A program made the translations under genes and the position numbers. A stretch of 20,516 nucleotides of DNA, taken from contig CAMJJO010000017.1 in the NCBI GenBank assembly GCA_946406095.1, forward strand, positions 1-20,516. The letters run 5' to 3'. The notes under the pieces were generated by a model that searched no databases, was not told where the DNA came from, and saw only the letters and a list, made by a program, of their open reading frames with translations. Shown one piece after another: positions 8,741 through 16,713 of the stretch; position 1 is the first letter of the stretch; every line of letters begins with the position of its first letter. This DNA comes from an uncultured Bacteroidales bacterium (GTDB taxonomy: Bacteria; Bacteroidota; Bacteroidia; Bacteroidales; UBA932).

Positions 8741-9854
8741 GAAGATACGCGCCATCATCAGCGGCGGCGGCACGGGAGGTCACATCTTCCCTGCCATCAG
8801 CATCGCAGACAAACTCAAAGAACTCAATCCCGAGTCCGAAATCCTCTTCGTCGGAGCCGAGGGCAAGATGGAGATGGAAAAGGTGCCTGCAGCCGGCTAC
8901 AAGATAGTGGGTCTCCCCATCAAGGGTCTCCAGCGCCAGCTGAACCTCAAGAACATCGTCAACGACATCAAAGTCCCCTTCCTGATGCTAAAGAGCGAGC
9001 GGATGGCGGCGAAGCTGATCGACGAGTTCAAGCCCGACATAGCCATCGGCGTGGGCGGATTCGCAAGCGCTCCCCTGCTCCGCAAGGCAACGGCCAGGAA
9101 AGTTCCCTGCCTGATCCAGGAGCAGAACGGTTTCGCAGGCCTCACCAACAAGATGCTGGCCAAGAAAGTGCAGTGCATCTGCGTGGCCTACGACGGGATG
9201 GAACGGTTCTTCCCGGCAGAAAAGATAGTATTCAGCGGCAACCCCATACGCAAGGAATTCCACCCCTTCACCGATGCCGACAAGGCCGAAGCCCTCAGGT
9301 TCTACGGGCTCACCCCCGGCAAGAAGCACATCCTGGTGGTGGGAGGAAGCCTGGGCAGCGGCACCCTCAACAAGGCCATGAAGAAGTGGATTTCCGACGG
9401 GTGCCCCGGCGGAGAAGATGTGGAAGTGATCTGGCAGTGCGGGAAATACTACAAGAAGGGCATCGATGAGTTCATGGCCGGGCGCGACCTGCCCGCCATC
9501 CGCCATTCTGACTTCATAGCAAGGATGGACCTCGCCTATGCCGCGGCGGATGTGATCATCTCCCGCAGCGGAGCATCTTCTATTTCGGAGATTTGCGCAG
9601 TGCAGCGCGCCGCCGTCTTCGTGCCCTCCCCCAACGTGGCCGAAGACCACCAGACCCACAACGCGATGGCCCTGGTGAACAAGGGGGCTGCCTTGATAGT
9701 GAAAGATGCGGAGGCGGAAGAGAAGCTTCTTGCCACCGCCCTGGCCCTTGCGGCCGACCCCGCAAAGATTGCGGAGATAGAAAAGAACGTGGCGCCCCTG
9801 GCCCGCCTGGATGCGGCCGGCACCATTGCGGAAGAAATCTACAAACTCGTCTGA
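8724..9854 (+). CDS. murG: Lipid II synthase MurG (GlcNAc transferase)
   Basis: MurG is a GT-B glycosyltransferase on the inner face of the membrane that adds GlcNAc to lipid I to make lipid II. From the 8724 start it has 376 residues. Visible motifs are the N-terminal glycine loop GGGTGGHIFPA (from residue 14), the second loop GVGGFASAP, LIQEQNGFAG, SGNPIRKEF, VVGGSLGSG, SRSGASSISE for UDP-GlcNAc binding and the C-terminal NVAEDHQTHNA. The start is uncertain: GTG 8718, ATG 8724 and ATG 8730 are all in frame, and all lie inside the ftsW end (overlap 11-23 nt). ATG 8724 is preferred because AGGAA at 8709-8713 is well spaced from it. MurC follows one base after the stop. Confidence 0.95.
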   Translation: MNMKYKKIRAIISGGGTGGHIFPAISIADKLKELNPESEILFVGAEGKMEMEKVPAAGYKIVGLPIKGLQRQLNLKNIVNDIKVPFLMLKSERMAAKLIDEFKPDIAIGVGGFASAPLLRKATARKVPCLIQEQNGFAGLTNKMLAKKVQCICVAYDGMERFFPAEKIVFSGNPIRKEFHPFTDADKAEALRFYGLTPGKKHILVVGGSLGSGTLNKAMKKWISDGCPGGEDVEVIWQCGKYYKKGIDEFMAGRDLPAIRHSDFIARMDLAYAAADVIISRSGASSISEICAVQRAAVFVPSPNVAEDHQTHNAMALVNKGAALIVKDAEAEEKLLATALALAADPAKIAEIEKNVAPLARLDAAGTIAEEIYKLV

Positions 9855-9855
9855 T

Positions 9856-11211
9856 ATGGCCTGGAAGAACGTATATTTCATAGGTATAGGCGGCATAGGA
9901 ATGAGCGCCATAGCCCGCTACTACAAGTTCAAGGGCTACAACGTGGGCGGCTACGACCGCACTCCGTCCGAACTCACCGCAGAGCTGGAGTCCGAGGGGA
10001 TCGCCGTTCACTACGAAGACGACATCACCCGCATCCCCACTAACGTGGAAGAGACCCTGGTAGTTTATACCCCAGCGATTCCCGAAAGCCTGCAGGAACT
10101 GCAGTATGTGCGTGAGCGCGGATACCGCGTCATCAAGCGCAGCCGTATGCTGGGCGAGATTTCGGAAGGGCAGAAGTGCCTCGCGGTAGCCGGCACACAC
10201 GGCAAGACCACCACATCCACCCTCACCGCACACATCCTCACCGAGAGCGGAGAAGGATGCACCGCATTCCTCGGAGGCATCTCGAAGAACTACGGCACCA
10301 ACCTGCTGATGAGCAAGAACGATGTTGTGGTGGCAGAGGCGGACGAGTTCGACAGGAGCTTCCTCCAGCTGCATCCGGACATCGCCGTCATCACCGCCAT
10401 GGATGCCGACCATCTGGATATCTACGGAGACCTCGCACACGTGCAGGAGGCCTTCCGCCAGTTTGCATCCCAGGTCAAGGGAACGCTGATCATCAAGCAC
10501 GGGCTGCCCGTTAGCAGCAGCGACACCGCCGCCCGCATTCTAACCTATCACTTCAGCGACACCGCTGCGGATTTCCATGCAGAAAACCTGAGCGTGGATG
10601 CCCTAGGGCACTTCTCCTACGACCTCCATCATCCCGGCGGAGTGATTCCCGGCATACGCGTCGGCACTCTCGGCTGGGTGAATGTAGAGAACAGCGTCGC
10701 CGCGGCGGCAATCGCACTCACCCATGGCATAGCGCCCGAAGCAATCCGCAACGCGATAGGCAGTTTCCAGGGAGCAAAGCGCAGGCTGGACGAGCACATC
10801 AACACTCCCGGCCTGACCTACATCGACGACTACGCTCATCATCCGGCGGAACTCGCCACGGCAATCTCTTCCATCAGGGAAATCTTCCCGGGGAGAAAGC
10901 TGACCGGCATCTTCCAGCCTCACCTGTATACCCGCACCAGGGACTTTGCCCCCGAATTCGCGAAGGCCCTGAGCGCGCTGGACAAACTCATCCTCCTGGA
11001 CATCTATCCCGCCCGTGAGGAGCCCATTCCCGGCGTCACCTCCGAGATTATCTTCAAGGACGTTACCGCACCGGAGAAAGTGCTCATCACCAAGGAAGAG
11101 CTGATGCCATATCTCGAGAAGGAGCCGGTGGACGTGCTGGTGACATTCGGAGCCGGCAACATCGACCGTTACATTGAACCGATTAAAGAAATGCTCGCCG
11201 CACGCAAATGA
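9856..11211 (+). CDS. murC: UDP-MurNAc:L-alanine ligase MurC
   Basis: MurC starts the peptide stem by ligating L-alanine to UDP-MurNAc with ATP in the cytoplasm. The 451-residue length is normal. The N-terminal Rossmann motif is FIGIGGIGMSAIAR. The ATPase domain has AGTHGKTTTS (GTHGKT at 113-118), EADEFDRSFL and ITAMDADHLDIYGD. The C-terminal domain has AKRRLDEH, YIDDYAHHPAELATAI and IFQPHLYTRTRDF. DDYAHHP and HLYTRT mark MurC rather than the other Mur ligases. The start at 9856 is taken from the family N-terminus; the frame is open to 9811, but that part overlaps murG. The stop overlaps ftsQ by 4 bp (ATGA). Confidence 0.96.
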   Translation: MAWKNVYFIGIGGIGMSAIARYYKFKGYNVGGYDRTPSELTAELESEGIAVHYEDDITRIPTNVEETLVVYTPAIPESLQELQYVRERGYRVIKRSRMLGEISEGQKCLAVAGTHGKTTTSTLTAHILTESGEGCTAFLGGISKNYGTNLLMSKNDVVVAEADEFDRSFLQLHPDIAVITAMDADHLDIYGDLAHVQEAFRQFASQVKGTLIIKHGLPVSSSDTAARILTYHFSDTAADFHAENLSVDALGHFSYDLHHPGGVIPGIRVGTLGWVNVENSVAAAAIALTHGIAPEAIRNAIGSFQGAKRRLDEHINTPGLTYIDDYAHHPAELATAISSIREIFPGRKLTGIFQPHLYTRTRDFAPEFAKALSALDKLILLDIYPAREEPIPGVTSEIIFKDVTAPEKVLITKEELMPYLEKEPVDVLVTFGAGNIDRYIEPIKEMLAARK

Positions 11212-11987
11212 AGAAAGCCCTGAAATACCTGTTGTTCGCACTCGCACTGGCACTGTTCCTATGCGTCACCGCACTGGTGCTTTCCCAGGCGCGCGAGCGC
11301 AGGCGTCTCATGACCTGCAAGAACGTCGAGATCATATTCAAGGACACGCTCAACTTCGTGTCCGAAGATGACGTGCGCGGCTATCTCAAGAGAGACTGCC
11401 CAGTGTTCATCGGGCAGCGTGTGGACAGCATCCGGCTCTACGAAATCGAGAATGCCCTGGATTCTCGCAGCGCCATCCTTTCCACCCAGGCCTGGACCTC
11501 AGACAGCACCCTGCACATCAGCATCGTGCAGAGGGAGCCGGTTGCGAGGATGGAAACGGCGGACCACGCATTCTACATCGACGACCGGGGCTATATCTTC
11601 CCGGTGCAGGGCGACTGCGGCAAAACCTTCCCCCTGATCCAGGGCAAACTGCCTCTCCACGAGCCCGTGGGCTACAAGGGCCTTCCCTCCACGGAAGAAG
11701 GCAGGCAGTGGGTGGAGAAAATGCTGGACCTTATCTCTTATATGAAAAAGAGTAAGTGGGCCGTGCGGATAGCGAAAATGACAGTGCAGGAAGACGGCGA
11801 CATAGTGATGATTCCGGTAGAGGGACGGGAGCATTTCATATTCGGGCGGCCGGAGAATGCCCCGGAGAAATTCGCACGGATGCAAGAATACCTCAAACGC
11901 ATCAAACCGTCGGTGGAAGATGATTACTACGCCACGGTAAACATCAAATACAAAGGACAGATAATCTGCAGAAATAAATTTATATAA
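11208..11987 (+). CDS. ftsQ: Cell division protein FtsQ (DivIB)
   Basis: FtsQ is a bitopic division protein that links early and late divisome parts by binding FtsB and FtsL in the periplasm. The 259 residues show a short basic N-terminus, one helix at about residues 5-26, then a periplasmic part. The first periplasmic segment (about 38-107) looks like a POTRA domain: VEIIFKDTLNFVSEDDV, a helix with IRLYEIENALDSRSAI, and the strand LHISIVQREPVARM. The next part contains AFYIDDRGYIFPV, typical of the FtsQ beta domain. Sequence similarity across phyla is low, so topology and position between murC and ftsA carry weight. It overlaps murC by 4 bp, and ftsA begins one base after its stop. Confidence 0.88.
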   Translation: MKKALKYLLFALALALFLCVTALVLSQARERRRLMTCKNVEIIFKDTLNFVSEDDVRGYLKRDCPVFIGQRVDSIRLYEIENALDSRSAILSTQAWTSDSTLHISIVQREPVARMETADHAFYIDDRGYIFPVQGDCGKTFPLIQGKLPLHEPVGYKGLPSTEEGRQWVEKMLDLISYMKKSKWAVRIAKMTVQEDGDIVMIPVEGREHFIFGRPENAPEKFARMQEYLKRIKPSVEDDYYATVNIKYKGQIICRNKFI

Positions 11988-11988
11988 T

Positions 11989-13398
11989 ATGGAAGACCGT
12001 TACATAGCAACAGTTGATCTGGGGACGTCGAAGATAGCCTTGTCCGTGGCGAGGATCAGCGGCGAAAACGCCGAAATCCTCTTCTACAGGGAAAAGCCCT
12101 CCGACGGAGTGCGCTACGGCTGCATCTACAATCCCGCCAAAGCCTCGGTTCCCCTTAAGGAAATCATCCGCGAGGCAGAAGAAGAATTGAGCATCAAGAT
12201 CACCCAGGTGGTGATAGGCGTTCCCAGGTATGGGGTTACCCAGGAAACCGCCAGCGCCAATCTGGACCGCAGCGATGCCGAGTCCTGCATCACCCAGGAA
12301 GAGATCGACTCCATAAAGGAGATGGCTCTGGACTCCTATCCGCTCAGCAATCCGGCAGAGCAGGAGATCTACGGCGCTTCCGCACAGTCTTTCAGCACCG
12401 ACGACTCGATGAACTACACCGAAAGCGATGTCGTTGGTATGCCGAGTGCCGTGATACGCGGCAATTTCAAGATATTCATCGGAGTGAAGAAAGCATCCCG
12501 CAACATCGACATCATGCTCAACAAGGCGGATGTGGCTTTGGCGCGCAAGTACTTCCTTCCTCCGCTTACCGCAGACGCGGTGCTCCATAGTGAAGAGAAG
12601 GAGAACGGTGTTGCTTTGATCGAAATGGGGGCGGGCGTCACTTCGGTATCCATTTACCAGGGCGGCATACTCCGCTTCTATAATGCCATTCCTTTCGGAG
12701 GACGCAGCATCAGCAACGACATCAAGATGGAATGCGGATTCACCGAGTCTCTGGCAGAGAACATCAAGCTCGGTTTCGGAGCATGCATGCCGGACAAACT
12801 TCTGACTATGGGCGACAAGATCCTGCAGATCAAAGACGAGGAGAACGGCACCGACCAGTTGCTGCCCGTGAAATACCTTTCGGAAATCATCACCGCCCGC
12901 GTGAAAGAAATTGTGGATGCCGTATTGTTCCAGATACAGGCCAGCGGCTATGCCGACCTTCTTCGCAACGGAGTCGTTCTCACCGGCGGATGCGCCAACC
13001 TTGCCGGCTGCGCCAACTTCATAAAGCAGATGTCCGGCTACAACGTGCGCATAGGCTTCCCCAAAACCAAGAAGCTGTCCTTCAGCGGATGCCCCGGCAT
13101 AGCTGATACCAGCGCAGTGGCCACAGTCGGAATGCTGCTCTTCGCACGCGAGGACTTCCACTTGAACTGCACTGAAGAGGTGCCGCTCAAACAAGCTCCG
13201 GTCGCAGAGGAACCCGACACAACCGGCAGCGTGCTCGATTCGAGTGCCTGGGAGACCCAGGATCCGGCTCCAAAGAAAGAACCCAGGAAAGAACCAAAGC
13301 CCAAGCGGGAGGGATTCCTCTTCAAATGGACAAAAGTGCCTCTGAAACCTATAGAAGATTTCGTAGGTGGGCTGTACGATAAAATGGAAGACAATTAA
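11989..13398 (+). CDS. ftsA: Cell division protein FtsA (actin-like FtsZ membrane anchor)
   Basis: FtsA is an actin-fold ATPase that ties FtsZ filaments to the membrane and signals to the septal synthases. The 469 residues begin with the phosphate loop VDLGTSKIA (Asp10). Then come the FtsA-specific 1C region with VVIGVPRYGV and TQEEIDSI, the second phosphate loop IEMGAGVTSVSIYQGG, IPFGGRSISNDI, and the adenosine motif VVLTGGCANLAG. After the core (about residue 390) there is a Pro/Glu/Lys-rich linker with several KEPK-like units. The final segment, PLKPIEDFVGGLYDKMEDN, could be the amphipathic membrane-binding helix. It sits directly before ftsZ, the near-universal arrangement, with an 11 bp gap. 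Confidence 0.95.
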   Translation: MEDRYIATVDLGTSKIALSVARISGENAEILFYREKPSDGVRYGCIYNPAKASVPLKEIIREAEEELSIKITQVVIGVPRYGVTQETASANLDRSDAESCITQEEIDSIKEMALDSYPLSNPAEQEIYGASAQSFSTDDSMNYTESDVVGMPSAVIRGNFKIFIGVKKASRNIDIMLNKADVALARKYFLPPLTADAVLHSEEKENGVALIEMGAGVTSVSIYQGGILRFYNAIPFGGRSISNDIKMECGFTESLAENIKLGFGACMPDKLLTMGDKILQIKDEENGTDQLLPVKYLSEIITARVKEIVDAVLFQIQASGYADLLRNGVVLTGGCANLAGCANFIKQMSGYNVRIGFPKTKKLSFSGCPGIADTSAVATVGMLLFAREDFHLNCTEEVPLKQAPVAEEPDTTGSVLDSSAWETQDPAPKKEPRKEPKPKREGFLFKWTKVPLKPIEDFVGGLYDKMEDN

Positions 13399-13409
13399 AG
13401 AATCAGACA

Positions 13410-14663
13410 ATGGGAGAAGACAATATCATAATCACGCCCGCCGACTGGGTAGTTTCCGATTCCACCATCAAGGTGCTTGGTGTAGGCGGTGGCGGCTGCA
13501 ATGCCGTATCTTATATGTATGAACAAGGCATCGAAGGCTGCAGTTTCATAGTCTGCAACACCGATTCCATGCATCTTATGGCCAGTCCGGTGCCAGCCAA
13601 GATCCAACTTGGAGCCGGCCTTGGAGCAGGCACCAATCCTACCAAGGGGCGCAATGCCGCTCTGGACAGCCAGGACGAAATCGCAGAAAAGGTTTTCGAC
13701 AAATCCACACAGATGCTTTTCATCACCGCCGGTATGGGCGGTGGCACAGGCACCGGAGCCACTCCCGTCATCGCCAAGATGGCCAAGGACCGTGGCATAC
13801 TCACCGTTGCAGTTGTCACCATCCCCTTCCTCAACGAAGGCAAGAAGGCCCTCTCGCGCGCACTGGACGGCATCCACGAACTCGAAAAGAATGTAGACAG
13901 CCTCATCATCATCAATAACGAACGCCTCTACGAGTACTATGGCGACCAGCTAGTGCACGACGCCTTCCCCAAGGCCGACGAGGTGCTTGCGACCGCAGTG
14001 CGCGGCATAGTCGAGATCATCAAGAAGAAGGGCTATATCAACGTGGACTTCGAGGATGTGAAGACCATGATGAAAGACAGCGGCATGGCCCTGATGGGCT
14101 ATGGCTGCGGCTCCGGCGAAGGTCGCATCGAGAAGGCCGTCAAACAGGCTTTCGAGTCTCCCCTGCTCAATGATTTCGACCTCAAGAGCGCCAAGAACGT
14201 GCTGGTGAACACGACCGTAGGAAAGAACGACCAGGGCCTGAAGATGGAAGAGATGAAGAAACTGAACGACCTGATCGACGAGTACACCGGCGGTGGCAAC
14301 AACTTCAAGCGCGGCCTCATTTACGATGAGTCCCCGGAAGCAGGCGACACTATCCACATCACTTCAATCGTGGTCGGCCTCCGCTTTGCGGATGTGATCG
14401 GCCCCGGCATCAGCGACGCCGACAACTACATCACCATCCCCAAGACCTATGTCTACGATAAGGAAGAGTTGGCCAAGGGCGATGGAATCTCCCTGCCGGA
14501 CGACAGCAGCTCGCACATCGGATATGTCAAGACGGTGAACGAGCGCGCCTTCCGCTACGATCTGGACAATCCTCCCGTCCTGGTGACAAAGGAAGGGCAG
14601 GAAATCAGCTCCCTCGAAAACGAACCGGCCATCCGCCGCAAACCCAAAAAGAACGAACAATGA
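13410..14663 (+). CDS. ftsZ: Cell division GTPase FtsZ
   Basis: FtsZ is the tubulin-like GTPase that forms the cytokinetic ring. The 417 residues contain IKVLGVGGGGCNAV at the N-terminus, IVCNTD, LGAGLGAGTNP, the GTP-binding GGGTGTG (110-116) within ITAGMGGGTGTGATPV, NNERLYEYYGD, the T7 synergy loop NVDFEDVKTMM that supplies catalytic aspartates, and MALMGYGCGSGEGR. The polymerising domain ends with ITSIVVGLRFADV. The tail after it is about 85 residues and contains EPAIRRKPKKNEQ at the very end. That may be a reduced form of the C-terminal peptide that binds FtsA; the FLRR-like core is only partly visible. The stop overlaps the gltX start by 4 bp (ATGA). Confidence 0.97.
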   Translation: MGEDNIIITPADWVVSDSTIKVLGVGGGGCNAVSYMYEQGIEGCSFIVCNTDSMHLMASPVPAKIQLGAGLGAGTNPTKGRNAALDSQDEIAEKVFDKSTQMLFITAGMGGGTGTGATPVIAKMAKDRGILTVAVVTIPFLNEGKKALSRALDGIHELEKNVDSLIIINNERLYEYYGDQLVHDAFPKADEVLATAVRGIVEIIKKKGYINVDFEDVKTMMKDSGMALMGYGCGSGEGRIEKAVKQAFESPLLNDFDLKSAKNVLVNTTVGKNDQGLKMEEMKKLNDLIDEYTGGGNNFKRGLIYDESPEAGDTIHITSIVVGLRFADVIGPGISDADNYITIPKTYVYDKEELAKGDGISLPDDSSSHIGYVKTVNERAFRYDLDNPPVLVTKEGQEISSLENEPAIRRKPKKNEQ

Positions 14664-16210
14664 GAAAGACACGCGTAAGATTCGCTCCCTCCCCCACCGG
14701 TCCCCTCCATATGGGAGGCGTGCGCACGGCACTATATAACTATCTGTATGCCAAGCAGAACGGAGGAGATTTCATTCTCCGCATAGAGGATACTGACTCC
14801 AACCGCTTCGTTCCCGGGGCGGAGGCCTACATAATAGAGGCACTCCGCTGGTGCGGCATCATTCCGGACGAAGGAGTGGATGCAGACGGCAAGGTGGTGG
14901 AAACCCCCTCCGAAAGGCATCCTCACGCACCTTACCGCCAGAGCCAGCGCCGCGGCATCTACCGCAAATATGCCGAACAGCTGGTGGAGAACGGATTCGC
15001 ATACTATGCCTTCGATTCCGGCGAGGAACTGGCCGCCAAGCGTGCCGAGGCAGAGGCCGCCGGGCAGACTTTCATATACAATTATGAGAGCAGGAAGCAT
15101 TTGAAGAACTCCCTCACTCTCCCCGCCGACGAGGTTAAGCGCCTGCTCGCCGAAACCACCGACTGGACCGTGCGCTTCAAGATGCCGGAAGATGAAATCG
15201 TGGAGATGGACGACCTGATCCGCGGGCATATCGAGGTCAACACCCGCACGCTGGACGACAAGGTGCTGTGGAAGCGTGCCGACGAACTGCCCACATACCA
15301 TCTTGCCAATATCGTGGACGACCATCTGATGGAGATAACCGAAGTCATCCGCGGCGAAGAGTGGCTGCCTTCGCTGCCGCTGCATTACTTGCTATATCGC
15401 GCCTTCGGATGGACTGATTCCCAGCCTCGCTTTGCGCATCTTTCATTGCTGCTGAAGCCTGTCGGAAACGGCAAACTGAGCAAGCGCGACGGCGACAAAC
15501 TCGGCTTCCCCGTATTCCCCCTGCGCTGGGTGAACGAAGCCGGAGAAGTCACCCGAGGCTACCGCGAGGACGGCTACTTCCCCGAGGCTTTCGTGAATAT
15601 GCTGGCCCTTCTGGGATGGAATCCCGGCACCGAGCAGGAGATATTCTCTCTGGACGAACTTGTGAAGGCATTCAGTATGGACAAGGTGCAGAAGGCTGGC
15701 GCAAAGTTCAATCCGGACAAAGCCAAGTGGTTCAACAAGGAGTATTTAAGGATGAAGAGCGACGAGGAGCTGGCAAGGTTGTTCGTGCCCGTGCTGGCTG
15801 CGAATGGCGTGACCGACAACTTCGACCATCTGGTGAAGGTTGTGCACTTGATCAAGGAGCGCGCCACCTTCGTGGCAGACTTCTGGGACATCGCCTGGTA
15901 TCTGTTCAAGGCCCCGGCTGAATACGCCGAGAAGGATGCTGCCAAGTTCTGGAAGCCCGAGAATGTGGAACTCGCCCTGAAGGTGGCGGAGTTCATTCTG
16001 GCCTATGACGGCGCCTGGGACAAAGAGCATCTGGAAAGCGCTCTGGAAGAATACATCCGTTCCAACGAATGGCCCATGGGCAAGGTGATGAACTGCATAC
16101 GCCTCGCCCTCACCGGTTCAGGCAGCGGCCTGGGTATCGCCGATGTGGTCGTGCTGATTGGTAAGGAAGAATTCAAAACCAGGATCGAAGCCGCCTGCAG
16201 CAAGCTGTAG
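14660..16210 (+). CDS. gltX: Glutamyl-tRNA synthetase GltX
   Basis: This class I aminoacyl-tRNA synthetase charges tRNA-Glu with glutamate in the cytoplasm. The 516 residues carry the HIGH-type motif as HMGG (17-20) within RFAPSPTGPLHMGG, then RIEDTDSNR, PYRQSQRRGIYRKYA, the YHLANIVDDHLM segment, VIRGEEWLPSLPLHYLLYRA and the KMSKS-type loop KLSKR (272-276). The C-terminal third is the helical anticodon-binding part. Between PDEG and PYRQS there is a polar stretch (VDADGKVVETPSERHPHA) that looks longer than in many homologues. It overlaps ftsZ by 4 bp, so its translation is probably coupled to the end of the dcw operon. It converges with rpiB across 21 bp. Confidence 0.96.
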   Translation: MRKTRVRFAPSPTGPLHMGGVRTALYNYLYAKQNGGDFILRIEDTDSNRFVPGAEAYIIEALRWCGIIPDEGVDADGKVVETPSERHPHAPYRQSQRRGIYRKYAEQLVENGFAYYAFDSGEELAAKRAEAEAAGQTFIYNYESRKHLKNSLTLPADEVKRLLAETTDWTVRFKMPEDEIVEMDDLIRGHIEVNTRTLDDKVLWKRADELPTYHLANIVDDHLMEITEVIRGEEWLPSLPLHYLLYRAFGWTDSQPRFAHLSLLLKPVGNGKLSKRDGDKLGFPVFPLRWVNEAGEVTRGYREDGYFPEAFVNMLALLGWNPGTEQEIFSLDELVKAFSMDKVQKAGAKFNPDKAKWFNKEYLRMKSDEELARLFVPVLAANGVTDNFDHLVKVVHLIKERATFVADFWDIAWYLFKAPAEYAEKDAAKFWKPENVELALKVAEFILAYDGAWDKEHLESALEEYIRSNEWPMGKVMNCIRLALTGSGSGLGIADVVVLIGKEEFKTRIEAACSKL

Positions 16211-16231
16211 GGCTGGAACTCAATCCTCCCG

Positions 16232-16660
16232 TCAAACAGGAATCTTGTCTATTCGACGCTGGTGACGGCCTCCTGCAAAGGGGGTCTGAAGCCATGTGCG
16301 GACGATGCTCACTGCCATCCGGTAGGAGATGAACCGCGCGGGCAGCACCAGAACGTTGGCATTGTTATGCTCCTTCACGAGCGCACCCACTGCCGTGTTC
16401 CAGGCCAGCCCGGCGCGTATTCCCTTGTGATGATTGAGTGTGATGGCCATTCCGTTTCCGGTGCCGCAGATGGCGATGCCAAGATTGCACTCGCCGTTTT
16501 CCACGGCAGAAGCGAGGGGGTGTGCGAAGTCGGGATAGTCGCAGCTCTCGGTGCTGTCGGTGCCGAAGTTCACGACCTCATATCCTTTGCCCAGAAGATA
16601 AGATATCAGCTTTGCCTTGTATTCCACGCCAGCGTGGTCTGAACAGATTCCGATTTTCAT
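16232..16660 (-). CDS. rpiB: Ribose-5-phosphate isomerase B
   Basis: RpiB interconverts ribose 5-phosphate and ribulose 5-phosphate in the non-oxidative pentose phosphate pathway. The 142 residues are a full-length RpiB/LacAB domain. Motifs are ICSDHAG at the N-terminus (Asp8, His9 for substrate binding), DYPDFA, the catalytic ICGTGNGMAI (Cys65), GIRAGLAWN, HNNANVLVLPARFIS and the C-terminal GRHQRRIDKI. It lies 53 bp downstream of the anti-sigma gene on the same strand and has its own promoter-like box, so it is probably expressed independently. Sugar-6-phosphate isomerase paralogues (LacA/LacB, AlsB) share the fold, but the motif set fits RpiB best. Confidence 0.94.
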   Translation of the reverse strand: MKIGICSDHAGVEYKAKLISYLLGKGYEVVNFGTDSTESCDYPDFAHPLASAVENGECNLGIAICGTGNGMAITLNHHKGIRAGLAWNTAVGALVKEHNNANVLVLPARFISYRMAVSIVRTWLQTPFAGGRHQRRIDKIPV

Positions 16661-16683
16661 ATTGTCGTTTGGTTTGAGTTCTG

Positions 16684-16691
16684 CAAAGGTA
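16684..16691 (-). promoter_or_regulatory. Bacteroidota-type -7 box upstream of rpiB
   Basis: On the minus strand this reads TACCTTTG, a full match to the TAnnTTTG -7 consensus of Bacteroidota housekeeping promoters. It ends 23 nt before the rpiB ATG. The -33 region, about 19 nt upstream, reads GGTG rather than TTTG, so it is weak. The box lies in the 53 bp gap after the anti-sigma gene and would give a leader of roughly 20 nt. Confidence 0.5.
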
Positions 16692-16713
16692 GTGTTTTTT
16701 TGCTGTCATTCAC

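Noticed and set aside
11975..11982. TAAATTTA just before ftsA as a promoter box.
   Set aside because: It misses the final G of TAnnTTTG and lies only 6 nt before the ATG, so transcription would begin at or inside the gene. AT richness at a gene junction explains it better.
16211..16231. Possible bidirectional terminator between gltX and rpiB.
   Set aside because: The 21 bp gap contains no convincing inverted repeat followed by T residues on either strand.
16692..16713. The run of seven T residues after the anti-sigma gene as a terminator for that gene.
   Set aside because: On the transcribed (minus) strand the run reads as A residues and I found no stable stem next to it.
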